Shown here: in pieces, positions 10,320 to 22,500 of the stretch | Numbering within the stretch: position 1 is the stretch's first letter | Layout of the letters: every line of letters starts with the position of its first letter | Origin: Tillandsia leiboldiana | Lineage: Eukaryota; Streptophyta; Magnoliopsida; Poales; Bromeliaceae | DNA length: 64,000 nucleotides | NCBI GenBank assembly: GCA_029204045.2 | Contig: CM055080.1 | Coordinates: forward strand, 7,498,761 to 7,562,760 | Reading direction: 5' to 3' | Made by a program: the position numbers and the translations under genes | The notes under the pieces: model-generated | Databases searched by the model: none | What the model was told of the DNA's origin: nothing | The model's input: the letters and a program-made list of their open reading frames with translations, nothing else

Positions 10320-12312
10320 GTACCAATTCAAATAAAATTTTTAAATAAAATTTAAATTTTCAATTTCAATTCTAAGTAAGAAGTTGGTTTCATAAGTAAT
10401 AGTGCGAATTAAATTTTAAATAAATAATTAAAGTTGGGTTATAAGTAACAGTACATATTAAAATCAAATTTAAATTATGAATTTAATTTTCAAACACAAA
10501 AAACTATATATTTAAATAAATAATAAATTTTGAATTCAAATTATCAGCTTAATATTTGAACATACACAATTTTAATTAAATTCAAAATTTTCTTGAATAT
10601 AATATACACATTGAAAATAAAACTTTTTATTCAATTTTGATAAAAAGTTTATATTTCAAATTAAATTTTAAATCCAAATTTAATCTATGTAATAAGGAGT
10701 TAGTTACTTAACTATTTAGTTACTATCTAATTGGTAAGTATCTAAATTAAGTAAGAAAATAAAAAATTTTAGGGCACTATCAAATTTGGTAGTAGGCTAG
10801 AAAAGAAAAAAAATTAGACTCAAATTTAAAATTTCAATTTCAATTTAAAGTAAGAAGTTGGTTTTATAAGTAATAGTGCAAATTAAGTTCAAATTTAAAA
10901 ATTTAAAAATTTAAAAATTAAATTTTTGAATTTAATTTTAAAAATAGAAACTTTATATTTAAATAAATAATTAAATTTGGGTTTATAAGTAACACTATAA
11001 ATTGAATTTGAATTTAAAATTTGAAATTATTTTTTTTAAAAAAACTTCAAATTCAAACTTTATATTTAAAATTATAAATATAAAGTTCTAATTAAAGTTA
11101 AATTTCAAATTCAGATTTCTGAAAATTTGTTACTTATCAAATCAATCACTATTTAATTCGGTAAAAAACAAAATTAAATCAGAAAATAAATATTTTTTGG
11201 ATATTATTAAATTTAGTAATTAAATAATATGTGTTTTCTAATATTATCCTTACGATTGATTTTGATTGGTAACCTGTTGAATAGATTACTACCGTTTAAA
11301 ATTTAATCTTAATTTTAAAATGAACGGTTAAATTTAAATGAGTTGGTGCTCCAAATTTAAAGGAGAGTTTAATAGTTTAAATTTCTATAAGTGTAAAAAA
11401 GAATTTCATGTTTGTTATGGCACACGAGTTTGATTCCTTGTTTATAATTGATGTCTTTTGGATTAAATCTCATGCTATTTGCTTTGTTAATTTTTTTAGA
11501 AATACACTTAGCTAGAAATGTGAATCAGTTAGGCTTCAAACTTGAGATCTTGAGTACCAATGATCAAGTTCTTTATATCTTGTGCTAGAGATTATCAGTG
11601 AGTTGCATATCTTGTTAGAGTTGTATAGTACATATACATGATCCTTTTTGATCACCCACTATGCACAAAAGAGTGTGTGCGCCCTCCGGCTTGCGCAAGA
11701 TCTCGTTTGGTGCTTCCGCTCTTTTCTTTTGAGGACTTTTCATACTAAACTTATGTTATTTTGAGGCCAAATTGTGCATCTCTAAAAATTTTATCCTTGG
11801 ATGAAGGAATATGCGGTTAGGATGATAGTGGTCCTCCTAGGATTTACTAGGTTGTTGGTAAAATAGTAAAAATCTTAGAAACTACTATAATCCTAACTAT
11901 ACATTCCTTCTTCCAAGGGATGAAAACTTATGAGTACGAAAAAGTTTTACTCATAAAAATATAGTAGCCGGACCCTATATATAGCGTAGGGTTACTATGC
12001 TCTTATGAGTATATAGCTACCCTATATATAGCGTAGGGTTACTCCTATGAGTTTATTTTAAAATAAACGAAGTGGGTAGCATGCTACCTTTCTCTATCAA
12101 AAAAAAAAAAAGTTTTCTACCTTTAGATCTACCATTTTGACTAATTTTATCTCTTGGATTATTCTATTCCACCAACCACTCATTTAACCTAAGGGCCCGC
12201 TATCATTCTAACCACACATCTTTTCATCTAATGGTTAAAATCTATAAGTACCAATGACTTGATATTTTTAAAAGTATAGAAGTTCAACTCACTCACTCTC
12301 TCTCTCTCTCCC

Positions 12313-12396
<84 letters not shown>

Positions 12397-12818
12397 TAAA
12401 ATTTAGAGGGATATATAAGTTATTTTCAAATTTTAGAAGGATGTGGTCGAAAGGCCCAATCGTGGTCAAGTCTATAAAGCGATTTGATTCAACTTTTTTA
12501 ACTAGATAAGCTAAAAAGTCGTTTGGAACTGCTCGATTCGATTGTCTAATCATCAAATCGGTAAATTGGTCTGATTTTAATCAAATTAATTGATTTTTTT
12601 TTATCAAGTCATATCAAAATCCAATGATTTAAATTTTATTGAGGTGATTTTATCTTCTATTAATATGAATTAGTCTTATAAAAAGTAAAATTTTAAAACT
12701 TATATCTAATCAATTTAGTCTAGAAATCAGTATTTTATTTTATAATTAAATATAATAATAGAATAATAATATGCAATTTTGTATATAAAAAGTAAAAATA
12801 ATAATAATTAAATATTTA
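9378..12818. other. AT-rich intergenic DNA
   Basis: The first part (to about 9600) probably includes the Aux/IAA 3'UTR. No other gene is recognised. The stretch holds a 58-bp direct duplication at about 10042-10157, a (TA)n run near 10290-10315 and an imperfect foldback at about 11785-11935 (arms around GGATGAAGGAATATGCGGTT). A repeated CCCTATATATAGCGTAGGGT occurs at about 11973 and 12013. A compound (CT)n(TA)n microsatellite lies at 12290-12390. Confidence 0.65.
12290..12390. repeat. Compound (CT)n(TA)n microsatellite
   Basis: An interrupted CT run is followed directly by about 20 TA units. It yields artificial Arg-Glu and Ile-Tyr frames. Confidence 0.95.
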
Positions 12819-12855
12819 CTAGTGAAGTAACCCGCGCGATGCGGCGGATAGTTAA
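12819..12855 (-). other. Helitron 3' terminus with subterminal hairpin
   Basis: Read on the minus strand, a GC-rich hairpin (CCGCCGCATCGCGCGG) is followed by GTTACTTCACTAG and then a T outside. This matches the Helitron rule of a short hairpin about 10 nt before a CTRR end that abuts a host T. The plus-strand edge is 12819. Confidence 0.7.
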
Positions 12856-12859
12856 TTTT

Positions 12860-13926
12860 TTAAAAATAATAATTTATTAATTAAAAAACTATAGAAAAAA
12901 AAATATTTAATATAATATAATATTACAAAAAGTAGAAATAAAAATTAATCAAAAAATATTGCTGTGATGCCCTGAATTTCAAAAAGTGGAGTAAATTTTT
13001 TTTTTTAATCAAAGTTTATAATTTGAAACTCAGAACTTGAACAGACCGCCACATGTATATTTGGAATTATATACGTGCATGGATCAGATCAATTTTCTAC
13101 CTGAACAGATCAATTTTCTACCTGACCAGCAAAAATGCTATCACTATGGCAATCACTATGCCTGGACCTAGTCCAGTAGAGAGTGTCTATTGAAATGCAA
13201 AATACACCTTTCAAGGTGGATGAGAAAGTTATATAAAAAAGGATCTTGCAAGCAGGGGCAGGAGCTATCAAGAGCCATGTGGCCCCCTTCATGAGATCTT
13301 ACAGCTGATTCATGAACCTTTAAAGCAATTCTTTGCTTTAAAAAGCTTTTGTTTAATAGTGCTAAGACCATCCAAGGCAAGTTGTTCTTTCTCTGCATAC
13401 TTAAAAGTTGTATGCAACCAATTTAATTATGATATGTTTCCTAGAATATCTGGGCATCTTTAACTCAATGATAAATATTCAATGTAAGTCATGTTAGGTT
13501 GTCTGAACATTTCAAACACTACTTTTTGAAAATTTTTGAAGAAATTTTTGTTTTATACTTAGGCAGTTCTAGCTCTTGCATTAATCAGTTCATTTTCTGT
13601 AAAATTTCATGGCGACGTATAAAAGAAAAAATATTTCTATTCACAAAAATTCTCTGAAAGATGAATATAAACAAAATTAATAGGAGGCAAACTCTGCAAC
13701 AAACCACAAATGTAATACTCAAATAGTACCAATTCAAGTTTAAAATGCCCAAAATCCAATCTCTCATGCAGATCTAGGAATACTGAATAACAAAACCAAA
13801 AGTGGTACGCAAAATTATCTCAAATATTGTCTACAGAATAAGTTAATTGAAATAGAATAAGTTCTTTATATATATCCTTCAAATATTACAAAAATTAGAT
13901 CTTGTGACGGCCTTGCGTAGAGTACT
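12860..13926. other. Helitron 3' interior without a recognised gene
   Basis: The DNA is AT-rich except for about 13110-13400, which has more balanced composition and minus-strand frames of 60-76 codons that match no family I recognise. It may be a captured host fragment. No start, splice or domain evidence is sufficient to call a gene. Confidence 0.4.
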
Positions 13927-16517
13927 TCACTTCTTTTCTTCATCAGATTCCGAAGACTCGATTAAACTGCAAATCATAGTACACATGCAAGTTTTTTTTA
14001 TTTATCTTTTTTATTTTTTAATAAAATACAAAGTATTTTTTGGATTAATTCAATTAAAAATATTTTAAGATAATTGTTACCTGCATGCTTTTCCCTTGCC
14101 TCGTGATTGCTTCAAAATTTCTTCTGTCTTGGACTGTAAACTTCTTATGAACATAATTTTCAAAAGTGTGCATACAAAATAATATAATAAATCAAAATTT
14201 TAAGATCAAACAAACTGATATACTATCTATCTATTGGGAATAAAAAAAATTGAATACAATTATTACCTGAGCATTCTTTTCTTGCCTCTTGGTTGCTTTT
14301 CTATTTCCTCTGATTTGTTTTGCGAACTTTATATGTCCATAATTTACAAAGTTATACATAGAAAATAATTTAAGTTAATCAATTATTAGCGACTGAAAAT
14401 GTTCAAAAATCTATAAATAGTAAATAGACATAAGATAAGTTTTCTCACATTGATTGAATCATAGTACTTGTAGATATTTTGTCCAAAGTATCATTCTGCA
14501 ATTCTTTAGTACTTGTTGGTGCAGAATCTTCTACAATGTCCGCATCATCAGCTTTTTTTTTCTCAATTTTAATTTTTGCAGACAAAAGAGATTGAAAATT
14601 TTTTGCAACTTTAAATGATTGCATGTTTGTATTAAACCTATGATTATCTAGTAAAACTTGAAACATGTAATTTTGTCCAACAACATTTCTAATAATAGGA
14701 GGAAGTGCATATCTATTTGAAGTAATTGCAGTTGCTAGTTGTTGAGCAGAAACTCGTATCAAATCTTGTGCTGTTTTGCCAAAAATTGTGAAGTTTGTTG
14801 AGCCGGTATCATCTGCAACGATGGCATTTAACTTGTACCTTTTGCAAAAATAATATTCACATTAATTCATTATATTAATAATATAATTTTTTTTAGTAGG
14901 TTTAGAAATCTACCGCGGAACAGGTGTCTGATCATTTTTGCCACATTGGGTGCACCAGAAAGTAACATCATAATCTTTTACGCCTCCCTTGCAATCATAA
15001 CACGCCTTATACCACCAACCATAAGTAGTATCAATTTTCACTAATGTTGCTTCACAGGTATATTTCATATTCTACAAAATATTAGATATTAAATAAGTAC
15101 ATATATACTCAATTATATTCATAATAATATATATCTAACAAAATAACAAAATTTAAAATTTATAAAATAAAGTTTGCTTGTTAATTAAAAATAGCTATAT
15201 TAAGCTCACCAGCCTCCGTTGGATTTAACGTAATTAAATCTCTAATTGTTTTTCGATTAGCAAACATTTGTTCGTAAGGACTAACACTTGGTTGTTTTGA
15301 TGTTTCAATATGCTGAATTGGTCTAACAACTATTTGTCCTCTGCATATATAAGTATTTAATAAAGTTAGCTACTAAAAAAATACAAAGAAGAAAGTATGC
15401 AAAAAATAGTAATTACCTTTGCAGTGTATTTCGAAATGTTGTAACCTCTGGGATTTCAAGATTAATATAAAATCGTGACGCTGAACATGATGATAGGTAG
15501 AGTTTTTCTACATATCCAAGTTAAAGATAATTATAAGAAATATAATAATTGAATTATATAATTGTATAAAATTTCAAATTATGTAAATATTGACCATACC
15601 TTTGTACATCCGCACACTCATACTTGCAAAAATAATTATAATTGGACCATCAGTTTGTTTTTCATCAATTATGTTTTTGTTTAACTCCATAGCAAATTTG
15701 TCCCATAATGTCACAGGAAAAACATCGTTCCTGTAACATGTAAATCATTATAATCAAATAATCAAATAATTTTATATAATGTATGAAGAAAAAAATGTAT
15801 AATAATCTTGTAAAGATTTTTTATACTTACTCTGAATCTTGTATCTCCAAATTTCTTATTGGAGTTAGGTAATTTCCAACATATGTATGAGAGATAGGTC
15901 CAACAGCGACAATACTTCCAAGGACATCTAAACAACATAAAGGTAAACACATTATCATTTTCTTTAATTAATAATAATAATAATAAGTTAAATAAAAAGG
16001 TAAATGATGTTACCTATAAGGCAAGTGTCATTGTTTCTTTTGCCTCGAATATAATCAAAATCAGAAAATTCAAAACAATAAGTTGGAATTGACTCCACAT
16101 TATCTGTTGTTTTAGCAATACTCGTCCATTTATTAATTTGTATCATATATTTACAGTCGACAACTTTATATTTATCTCTACTTGGTATGACGTTGAAGTT
16201 TTCAACCAAATATACAACTCCTTCAAAAATTATTGGCCGGAATAATTGTATCTCGTGCTTTCGAATAGTAGCTTGCATAGAATATCCATGTATAAGGAAA
16301 AAACAAACTAACGTGTAAGAAAATAATTATGAAGATATAAGTAAAATATCAATAATGAGAAAAATATAAATACCTTTTCATCTATGAGTAGGCATTCTAG
16401 ACTCATAACTTGATTTTTAAGCTGTGGTATTGTTGACTCCCAAATTCTAGCAATTCTAGTTTTGATTTTACAACGTTGTTGTTGCAGAGTCAACTGGTCC
16501 AAAAGCACAAATTTCAT
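13927..16517 (-). CDS. Helitron-borne replication protein A 70-kDa-like protein, multi-exon
   Basis: Minus-strand exon-like blocks read like plant RPA1 in order. They are an N-terminal OB-fold start (about 16374-16517), a second OB segment (about 16010-16278), pieces at 15840-15930, 15605-15735, 15420-15510 and 15210-15345, then the zinc-binding C-terminal OB fold (about 14445-15065). The last has two visible CxxC pairs, in WYKACYDCKGG and FWCTQCGKN. Small lysine-rich exons follow at about 14275-14340 and 14090-14150. A final acidic exon (ESSESDEEKK) stops at 13927. RPA binds single-stranded DNA, and RPA-like genes are common passengers of plant Helitrons, where they are thought to aid replication. 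Not every splice junction is clean; the exon 1-2 acceptor is unclear, so the gene may be decaying. Confidence 0.7.
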
Positions 16518-16656
16518 CCTCTGGTGTTCTGTTAATCAAAAAATAATAAATAAATAAAAATTACAACTTAATTTTTTATTTGTACGCAAATTAGAACTTT
16601 GTTTTTATAATGACAATTCATACTTACTATTTAAAATAATAGAAGGTAATCTGACA

Positions 16657-19600
16657 TTAGTTTATATCGTCAAAAATTTCACTATAAACAATGTTTTGTG
16701 TATATGCTGTCAAATTTTTCTCTTTATTTTCAACTAAAATTCGTAACCCTTCCCGAGAGGTGACGCGTGATACTCCAACATAAAGCTGCCCATGTGAGAA
16801 TACTGATCTTGGTAGATAAAGGCCTACTTTTTGTAACATCTGTCCTTGACTTTTGTTAATCGTCATAGCATAACATAAACGAATAGGAAATTGCCTTCTC
16901 TTCAATGTAAAAGGCCACTTTGTTTCCGTCACATGCATTACAATGCGAGGGATATAAACTTTTTCACCTGCATGGTTTCCAGTGAATATCTGTGCCTCAA
17001 TAACTCTCGAAGCCAATTGAGTAATAATTAAGCGAGTCCCGTTACATAGTCCTGCATTTTGGTTGATATTGCGTAGCAACATTATTGGAGCACCTATTTT
17101 GAGCTTGAGTTCGTGGTCAGGGATACCATTAAACTTTAATGAATTTAAAAAATCAATAGGATAGAGAACATCATTATTATCAGCACTTGTCGTTGACTTA
17201 CAAATTGAATCAGAACTCATGTAGACTTTCTCTTCATTTGGCAGTAAAGATAAGACATATTTGTTTATTTCATCAACTGTTTCATTCAATGGTGTAATAA
17301 TAACTTTATCTTTTAAGTATATTGCTTCATTGTAGTTTTGTTCAATCTCATCATATACAGCAGAAACAATATCTTTAATACCATCGCCGGTACTTTTTAT
17401 TAGCAAATCATCTGGAATTTTGATCCAAGTCGCCTCTTCCTCATTTTCTAACTTAATGGCATCTAATTTACCGTCACCTAAATCGAGTATCCATTTCACA
17501 AAATTTGTCAAATCTTCTTTGGATAACTCGCTAAATGGGCATTTAAGCAACCTCATATTTGTTGAGAGTCGAAAGACTTTACAAATATCCCAAATATATG
17601 ACTTAGTGATTGATGCATTAACTATGTCCTGCCTCGTTCCGCCAACAACAACAGGAAGTATTTGTCGAAAATCACCACCAAATACAATAGTTTTTCCACC
17701 AAATAACTTGTATTCATTATGTCCATCATCTGATTGCAAGATATCTCTCAATGATCTATCCAAAGCTTCGAAACAATTCCGATGGTTCATTGGTGCTTCA
17801 TCCCATATAATTAAGCTAGTATTTTGAAGTAACTTCGCAAGTTGTGTTCCTTTTTTAATTTCGCATGTTGAGAAATCATCTACCTTTATGGGTATCTTGA
17901 ATCTTGAATGTGCTGTACGACCACCAGGAAGTAAAAGTGAGGCAATTCCGGATGAAGCAACAGCTAATACTATTTTGCCTTCTGATCGAAGTTTTGAGAT
18001 TATTGTTTGCCATAGAAAAGTTTTTCCTGTTCCACCATGACCATATACGAAAATCACATCTCCTCTTTCTTCGCAAATAGAAGTCAAAACATAATTATAT
18101 ATATATTCTTTTGTTCATCATTCAATTCCATCAATAATGTTGCATGCTCATATTTTAAAGTATCTGCATCATAATCCAATTCCTCTTGCAATAACTTATT
18201 ATTCATATCCTCCAAAATCAATCGATCGGGAATTGGAAGGTTAAATTGTGAGAGTGAACTGCAATTTTTGTTGAACAACACTTCTAATTCAAACAAAACG
18301 TAATTTTGTAGGTCGACTTTAGACATTCGAAGATCACGAACCCCAAGTATGTTTTTTAATCTATATAAAATATCATCAGCAAACAATTCCCAAAAATTAT
18401 TCCACAATTTAATAGGGTCAGCTACCTTACAAAACATGACCAAAGTAACAAAAAGTTGCCTCAAATCAGCAGCAGAAGACCAATAAGCTGCTTCCTCTAA
18501 TGCTTCTCGCCATTCTGTATCATTACCAAGCAACCCAAGTGCATCACATGCTGCTCGATAAGTTTCATAGACAACACCGTCGACAGTTCTAATTTCATCA
18601 TAATTTCTTGGCCCTTTAACTTTATTTAGAAGCATTCTTAGAAAATAAAGTTCACCTGCATTTGGATGGATATAAATAAGTCTTCCAATTCGATTTCCTC
18701 TTTTACGCCTTGTCCATATTTTATCTGTTGAATGTTAAACCCATTTAGTTGGAAATTCTACGTAAGTTAGTTCACGGGCATCTTCATAGGTTGCATTTGT
18801 CTCCATCCACTGAGTAAACATTGTTTTCTCCACATTGCATCGATTTAGAATATCAAGTAAGCTTTGATTTTCATGATATGTTACATTATTCATATGCGGC
18901 AAATGTAAAGTCAATCGTTCCACTGTAGGTTCTCTAGAATGTATGTCAAACTGGTATAATCTCCAAATTGCTTCATATGCTGATAAATACCTACAATCCA
19001 AGTACCTTTTAATTTCATCAACTTGCTCGTATTGTCCATTAATTTTGCCCTCATTACATAAATAATTGTCCTCTATTATAGCTCTCGTTCTATCTGAACC
19101 CTTATTGATGTACTTAAATAAATATTTGATTAACCTAGACTTGTTGCACCACTCGATATTAATATGAGCTTGGTATCTAACTATCAAGGGTAAGTTATGT
19201 GGCACAACATATCTGTTGTTAAGATCGATACCAATTTTTGTCACAATTCTTCCAGAATCCATTCTTCTATAAATAGCAAATCCATTTTCATCCACACTCG
19301 TTTCATTCCTCAAGTCTCTTGGAAAATATTTAGAACATCGACCTTTAGCCATACATGGTGCTTTTAAATTCGAAGAGCCACACGGTCCATATATCATAAA
19401 CTTTGATACAGTAGAATATCCAACTGGATCAATATCTTCAGCGGAAATAATTGAATCTATATCCGTAATTGTTGGCAACTTATGATCCGGATGTAACCAA
19501 ACTAAGATATGCACATGAGGAAGGCCTCTTTTTTGGAATTCAATTGTATACAAATCTACATAGAAAAAAATAGGGTAGAGTAAGAAATAATAATTTGACT

Positions 19601-19970
19601 ATTTTTTTTGTACAAATATATATATATAATTATATATACACACACACATACCAGCTATAGTTCTTCCAAAGTAGTTTCCTTTCTTAATATCATTCATTAA
19701 TGACTCGACTTTCATTTTAAAAACCCTGCTCACAATATCGGGTCGATCCTCTGCTTTTTGACCCGGAATAAATTGTAAGGCATTTTGTATCTCAACCCAC
19801 TTTGTATTACATGTAAATATGATAAATAAATCGGGGTGTCCGCAATGTCTACATATTGCAATAGCATCTTGGTAATTTTGAATCATATACCGAGGGCCAG
19901 CAGTGAAGCTTGCCGGCAAAATTATTTTCTTACCAATAGAATCACTTTCAACATCACCTGCAACAACTGC
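16657..19970 (-). pseudogene. Helitron Rep-helicase, 3' part (Rep domain plus PIF1-type helicase), broken
   Basis: This continues the frame of 45252-46570 across the LTR insertion. In order: the Helitron_like_N region (19652-19970); a 96-bp GT-AG intron (19556-19651); the HUH nuclease region with HVHILVW near 19520 and the two-tyrosine motif YLFKYINKG near 19110; a linker region (18084-18735); and a PIF1-family helicase (16657-18087) with Walker A GHGGTGKT, Walker B IIWDEAP, GGDFRQILP and a C-terminal GVSRVTSREGL. The family enzyme nicks and unwinds DNA for rolling-circle transposition. Two lesions are visible: an in-frame TAA at 18735-18737, and a 2-nt gain in a TA run near 18090-18110 that shifts the frame just before the helicase. 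The end at 16657 looks like the natural C-terminus. Confidence 0.9.
19966..19970. other. Target-site duplication of the outer LTR element, left copy
   Basis: ACTGC directly precedes the LTR at 19971 and is repeated at 45252-45256 directly after the LTR end. Removing the element and one copy restores a continuous Helitron reading frame. Confidence 0.95.
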
Positions 19971-20408
19971 TGTCACGCCCCGGGGTCGAACTGCGACCCG
20001 GGCTCGCCAACAGATCCGCCGTCTGTACGGAAACTGCCGTACAGACGAAGCGTCTAACCTGCAAAAGAGATCTATAGCTAACAAGTATCAGAGCTGAAAG
20101 GAAGCTGAAACACTAAGCGGTGAAAAGTCCAAGTACACCAGTCCACTAGCACCCACAACATAAGTACAAAAGTGGAAACTAAAAAGTACAAGTGACACTA
20201 ACACCGACACCACCGACTCGGGTAGGAGCAAGCCAGCCACGCCCTTACCTCGGTCAGAAAGCTCCGAACGAGCCACACCTGGAACGGTCGCCTCAGGAAC
20301 ACCTGTCATCACAGCGGGTGTGAGATCTACTGCAACAGTCAGATCTCAGTGGGTACCAAAGCTAAACCCACGGTACACCCACTCAGTCTGCTGGAGACAA
20401 AAACACAA

Positions 20409-20440
<32 letters not shown>
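20409..20440. repeat. (AGAT)n microsatellite within the LTR
   Basis: About eight tetranucleotide units. The same tract occurs in the other LTR at about 42117-42147. Confidence 0.9.
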
Positions 20441-20685
20441 CTGGAAATGAATCTATCGCTACATGTCTCAATGCAATGCTGGAAGTAAGTTCTCAGTCTC
20501 TCTCGCGGGAGGCCTGGAAACTACGAACGTCTGCGCCCCCACAGCCCTTATCAAACAAGAACATGCTGTAGGCTTAGGCGCCCATAGTTTCCGCCCCCGC
20601 ACTGGGACTGCTAGAACTCTACAAGACACTAGAAGGCCACCTCAATCCCTTCTAGTAACCACCTGGTGACTCGGCCAGGGCATAA

Positions 20686-21010
20686 CTATCTATCTGGTAA
20701 CTCAGCCAGTGATATCTACACATCTGGTAACTCAGCCAGTGATTTATACCCATCTGGTAACTCTGCCAGTGGTATCTACTCATCTGGTAACTCAGCCAGT
20801 GATTTATACCCATCTGGTAACTCCGCCAGTGGTATCTACTCATCTGGTAACTCAGCGAGTGATTTATACCCATCTGGTAACTCCGCCAGTGGTATCTACT
20901 CATCTGGTAACTCAGCCAGTGATTTACTCCCATCTGGTAGCTCTGCCAGTGGTATCTACTCATCTGGTAACTCAGCCAGTGATTTATACCCATCTGGTAA
21001 CTCTGCCAGT
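20686..21010. repeat. 30-bp tandem array in outer 3' LTR
   Basis: Eleven units alternate between two variants. Each unit begins CATCTGGTAACTCNGCCAGT; alternate units end GATTTATACC or GGTATCTACT. The period is a multiple of three, so frames stay open on both strands. Coding is not supported. A copy lies at 42394-42718 and relatives occur inside the element at 24716-24833. Confidence 0.9.
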
Positions 21011-21534
21011 ACAACTCGTATACTCTAACGATGCGACTAACACTCGTGTCCAAGTCGGAAACGACAACCCTCGACTTGCACGACTGTTCCGCAAAAACCT
21101 GATAATAAGGATACGATACCTTTGCATTCGGAAGCGTAAAGGGCATTCCGTAGTTCATTGGGAGAAACCAACCCACCTGCGATCAATCCGCGAAAACTGT
21201 GCGCCAAACGGAGGTCCCGATGCGATCCCGCAGCTCCACGCGGCAAAACACGCGCCACCGGCCACGTGAGAAGCTAACACTATGCCACAACTGCGAGATA
21301 AGAAGAGGAACCGGGGTCAGAAAAACATGCGGCTAAGACCGCGCTCACAAAGGCGAAAGAAACCCATCCGGCGACGAGAAACGCCGCGCGTTGCGCGGAA
21401 AACCCATCGCGCACACACGTCGCGGCGCGTCGCCGAGTCGCAGCCTGCGCGGCCAATGCGGCGCAGCTGCACGGCCCCCAAAACCCAGCCGCACGGCGCT
21501 GGACCAGCCGCCCGCGCGGCGCCCAGCAAGCCCG

Positions 21535-22500
21535 TGCGGCACAAGGCCGCCCGCGCGGGGCCCCTGCAGGGCCGCGCGCCCACGGGCGCGGCATGCAGGC
21601 CCGCGCGGCACAAGGCCGCCCGCGCGGGGCCCCTGCAGCGCCGCGCGCCCAAGGGCGCGGCCTGCAGGCCCGCGCGGCACAGGGCCGCCCGCGCGGGGCC
21701 CCTGCAGCGCCGCGCGCCCACGGGCGCGGCCTGCAGGCCCGCGCGGCACAGGGCCGCCCGCGCGGGGCCCCTGCAGCGCCGCGCGCCCACGGGCGCGGCC
21801 TGCAGGCCCGCGCGGCACAGGGCCGCCCGCGCGGGGCCCCTGCAGCGCCGCGCGCCCAAGGGCGCGGCCTGCAGGCCCGCGCGGCACAGGGCCGCCCGCG
21901 CGGGGCCCCTGCAGGGCCGCGCGCCCACGGGCGCGGCCTGCAGGCCCGCGCGGCACAGGGCCGCCCGCGCGGGGCCCCTGCAGGGCCGCGCGCCCACGGG
22001 CGCGGCCTGCAGGCCCGCGCGGCACAGGGCCGCCCGCGCGGGGCCCCTGCAGGGCCGCGCGCCCACGGGCGCGGCCTGCAGGCCCGCGCGGCACACGGCC
22101 GCCCGCGCGGGGCCCCTGCAGGGCCGCGCGCCCACGGGCGCGGCCTGCAGGCCCGCGCGGCACACGGCCGCCCGCGCGGCACCTTGCAGTGCCGCGCGCA
22201 CAGCGCGCGGCCTGCAAGGTCGCGCGGCACAGGGGATGCCCGCGCGGCACCCCTGCAGTGCCGCGCGCCCAGCGCGCGGCCTGCAGGGCCGCGCGGCCCC
22301 AAGGCCGCCCGCGCGGCACCTTGCAGTGCCGCGCGCCCCGCGCGGCCTGCAAGGCCGCGCGGCACAGGGGCCGCCCGCGCGGCACCCCAGCAGGGTCGCG
22401 CGCCCCGCGCGGCCTGCCAGGCCGCGCGGCACAGGGGCTGCCCGCGCGGCACCCCTGCAGTGCCGCGCGCCCAGCGCGCGGCCTGCAGGGCCGCGCAGCC
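21535..22500. repeat. GC-rich 69-bp tandem array in outer 3' LTR
   Basis: About fourteen units of 67-69 bp. Each is built from short GC dyads such as CCTGCAGG, GCCGCGCGG and GGGCGCGGC. Right-hand units are more diverged and slightly shorter. The 69-bp period (23 codons) keeps several frames open on both strands, giving Ala/Arg/Pro/Gly-rich frames of 330-470 codons that are artefacts of the repeat. Confidence 0.95.

Noticed and set aside
20686..21010. Regular 30-bp repeats resembling a CRISPR array
   Set aside because: Units are contiguous with no unique spacers, lie in a plant LTR and are duplicated in the other LTR.
20652..21269. Repetitive open frames of 120-186 codons that could be a repeat protein
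   Set aside because: They follow the 30-bp tandem array inside an LTR and are open on both strands.
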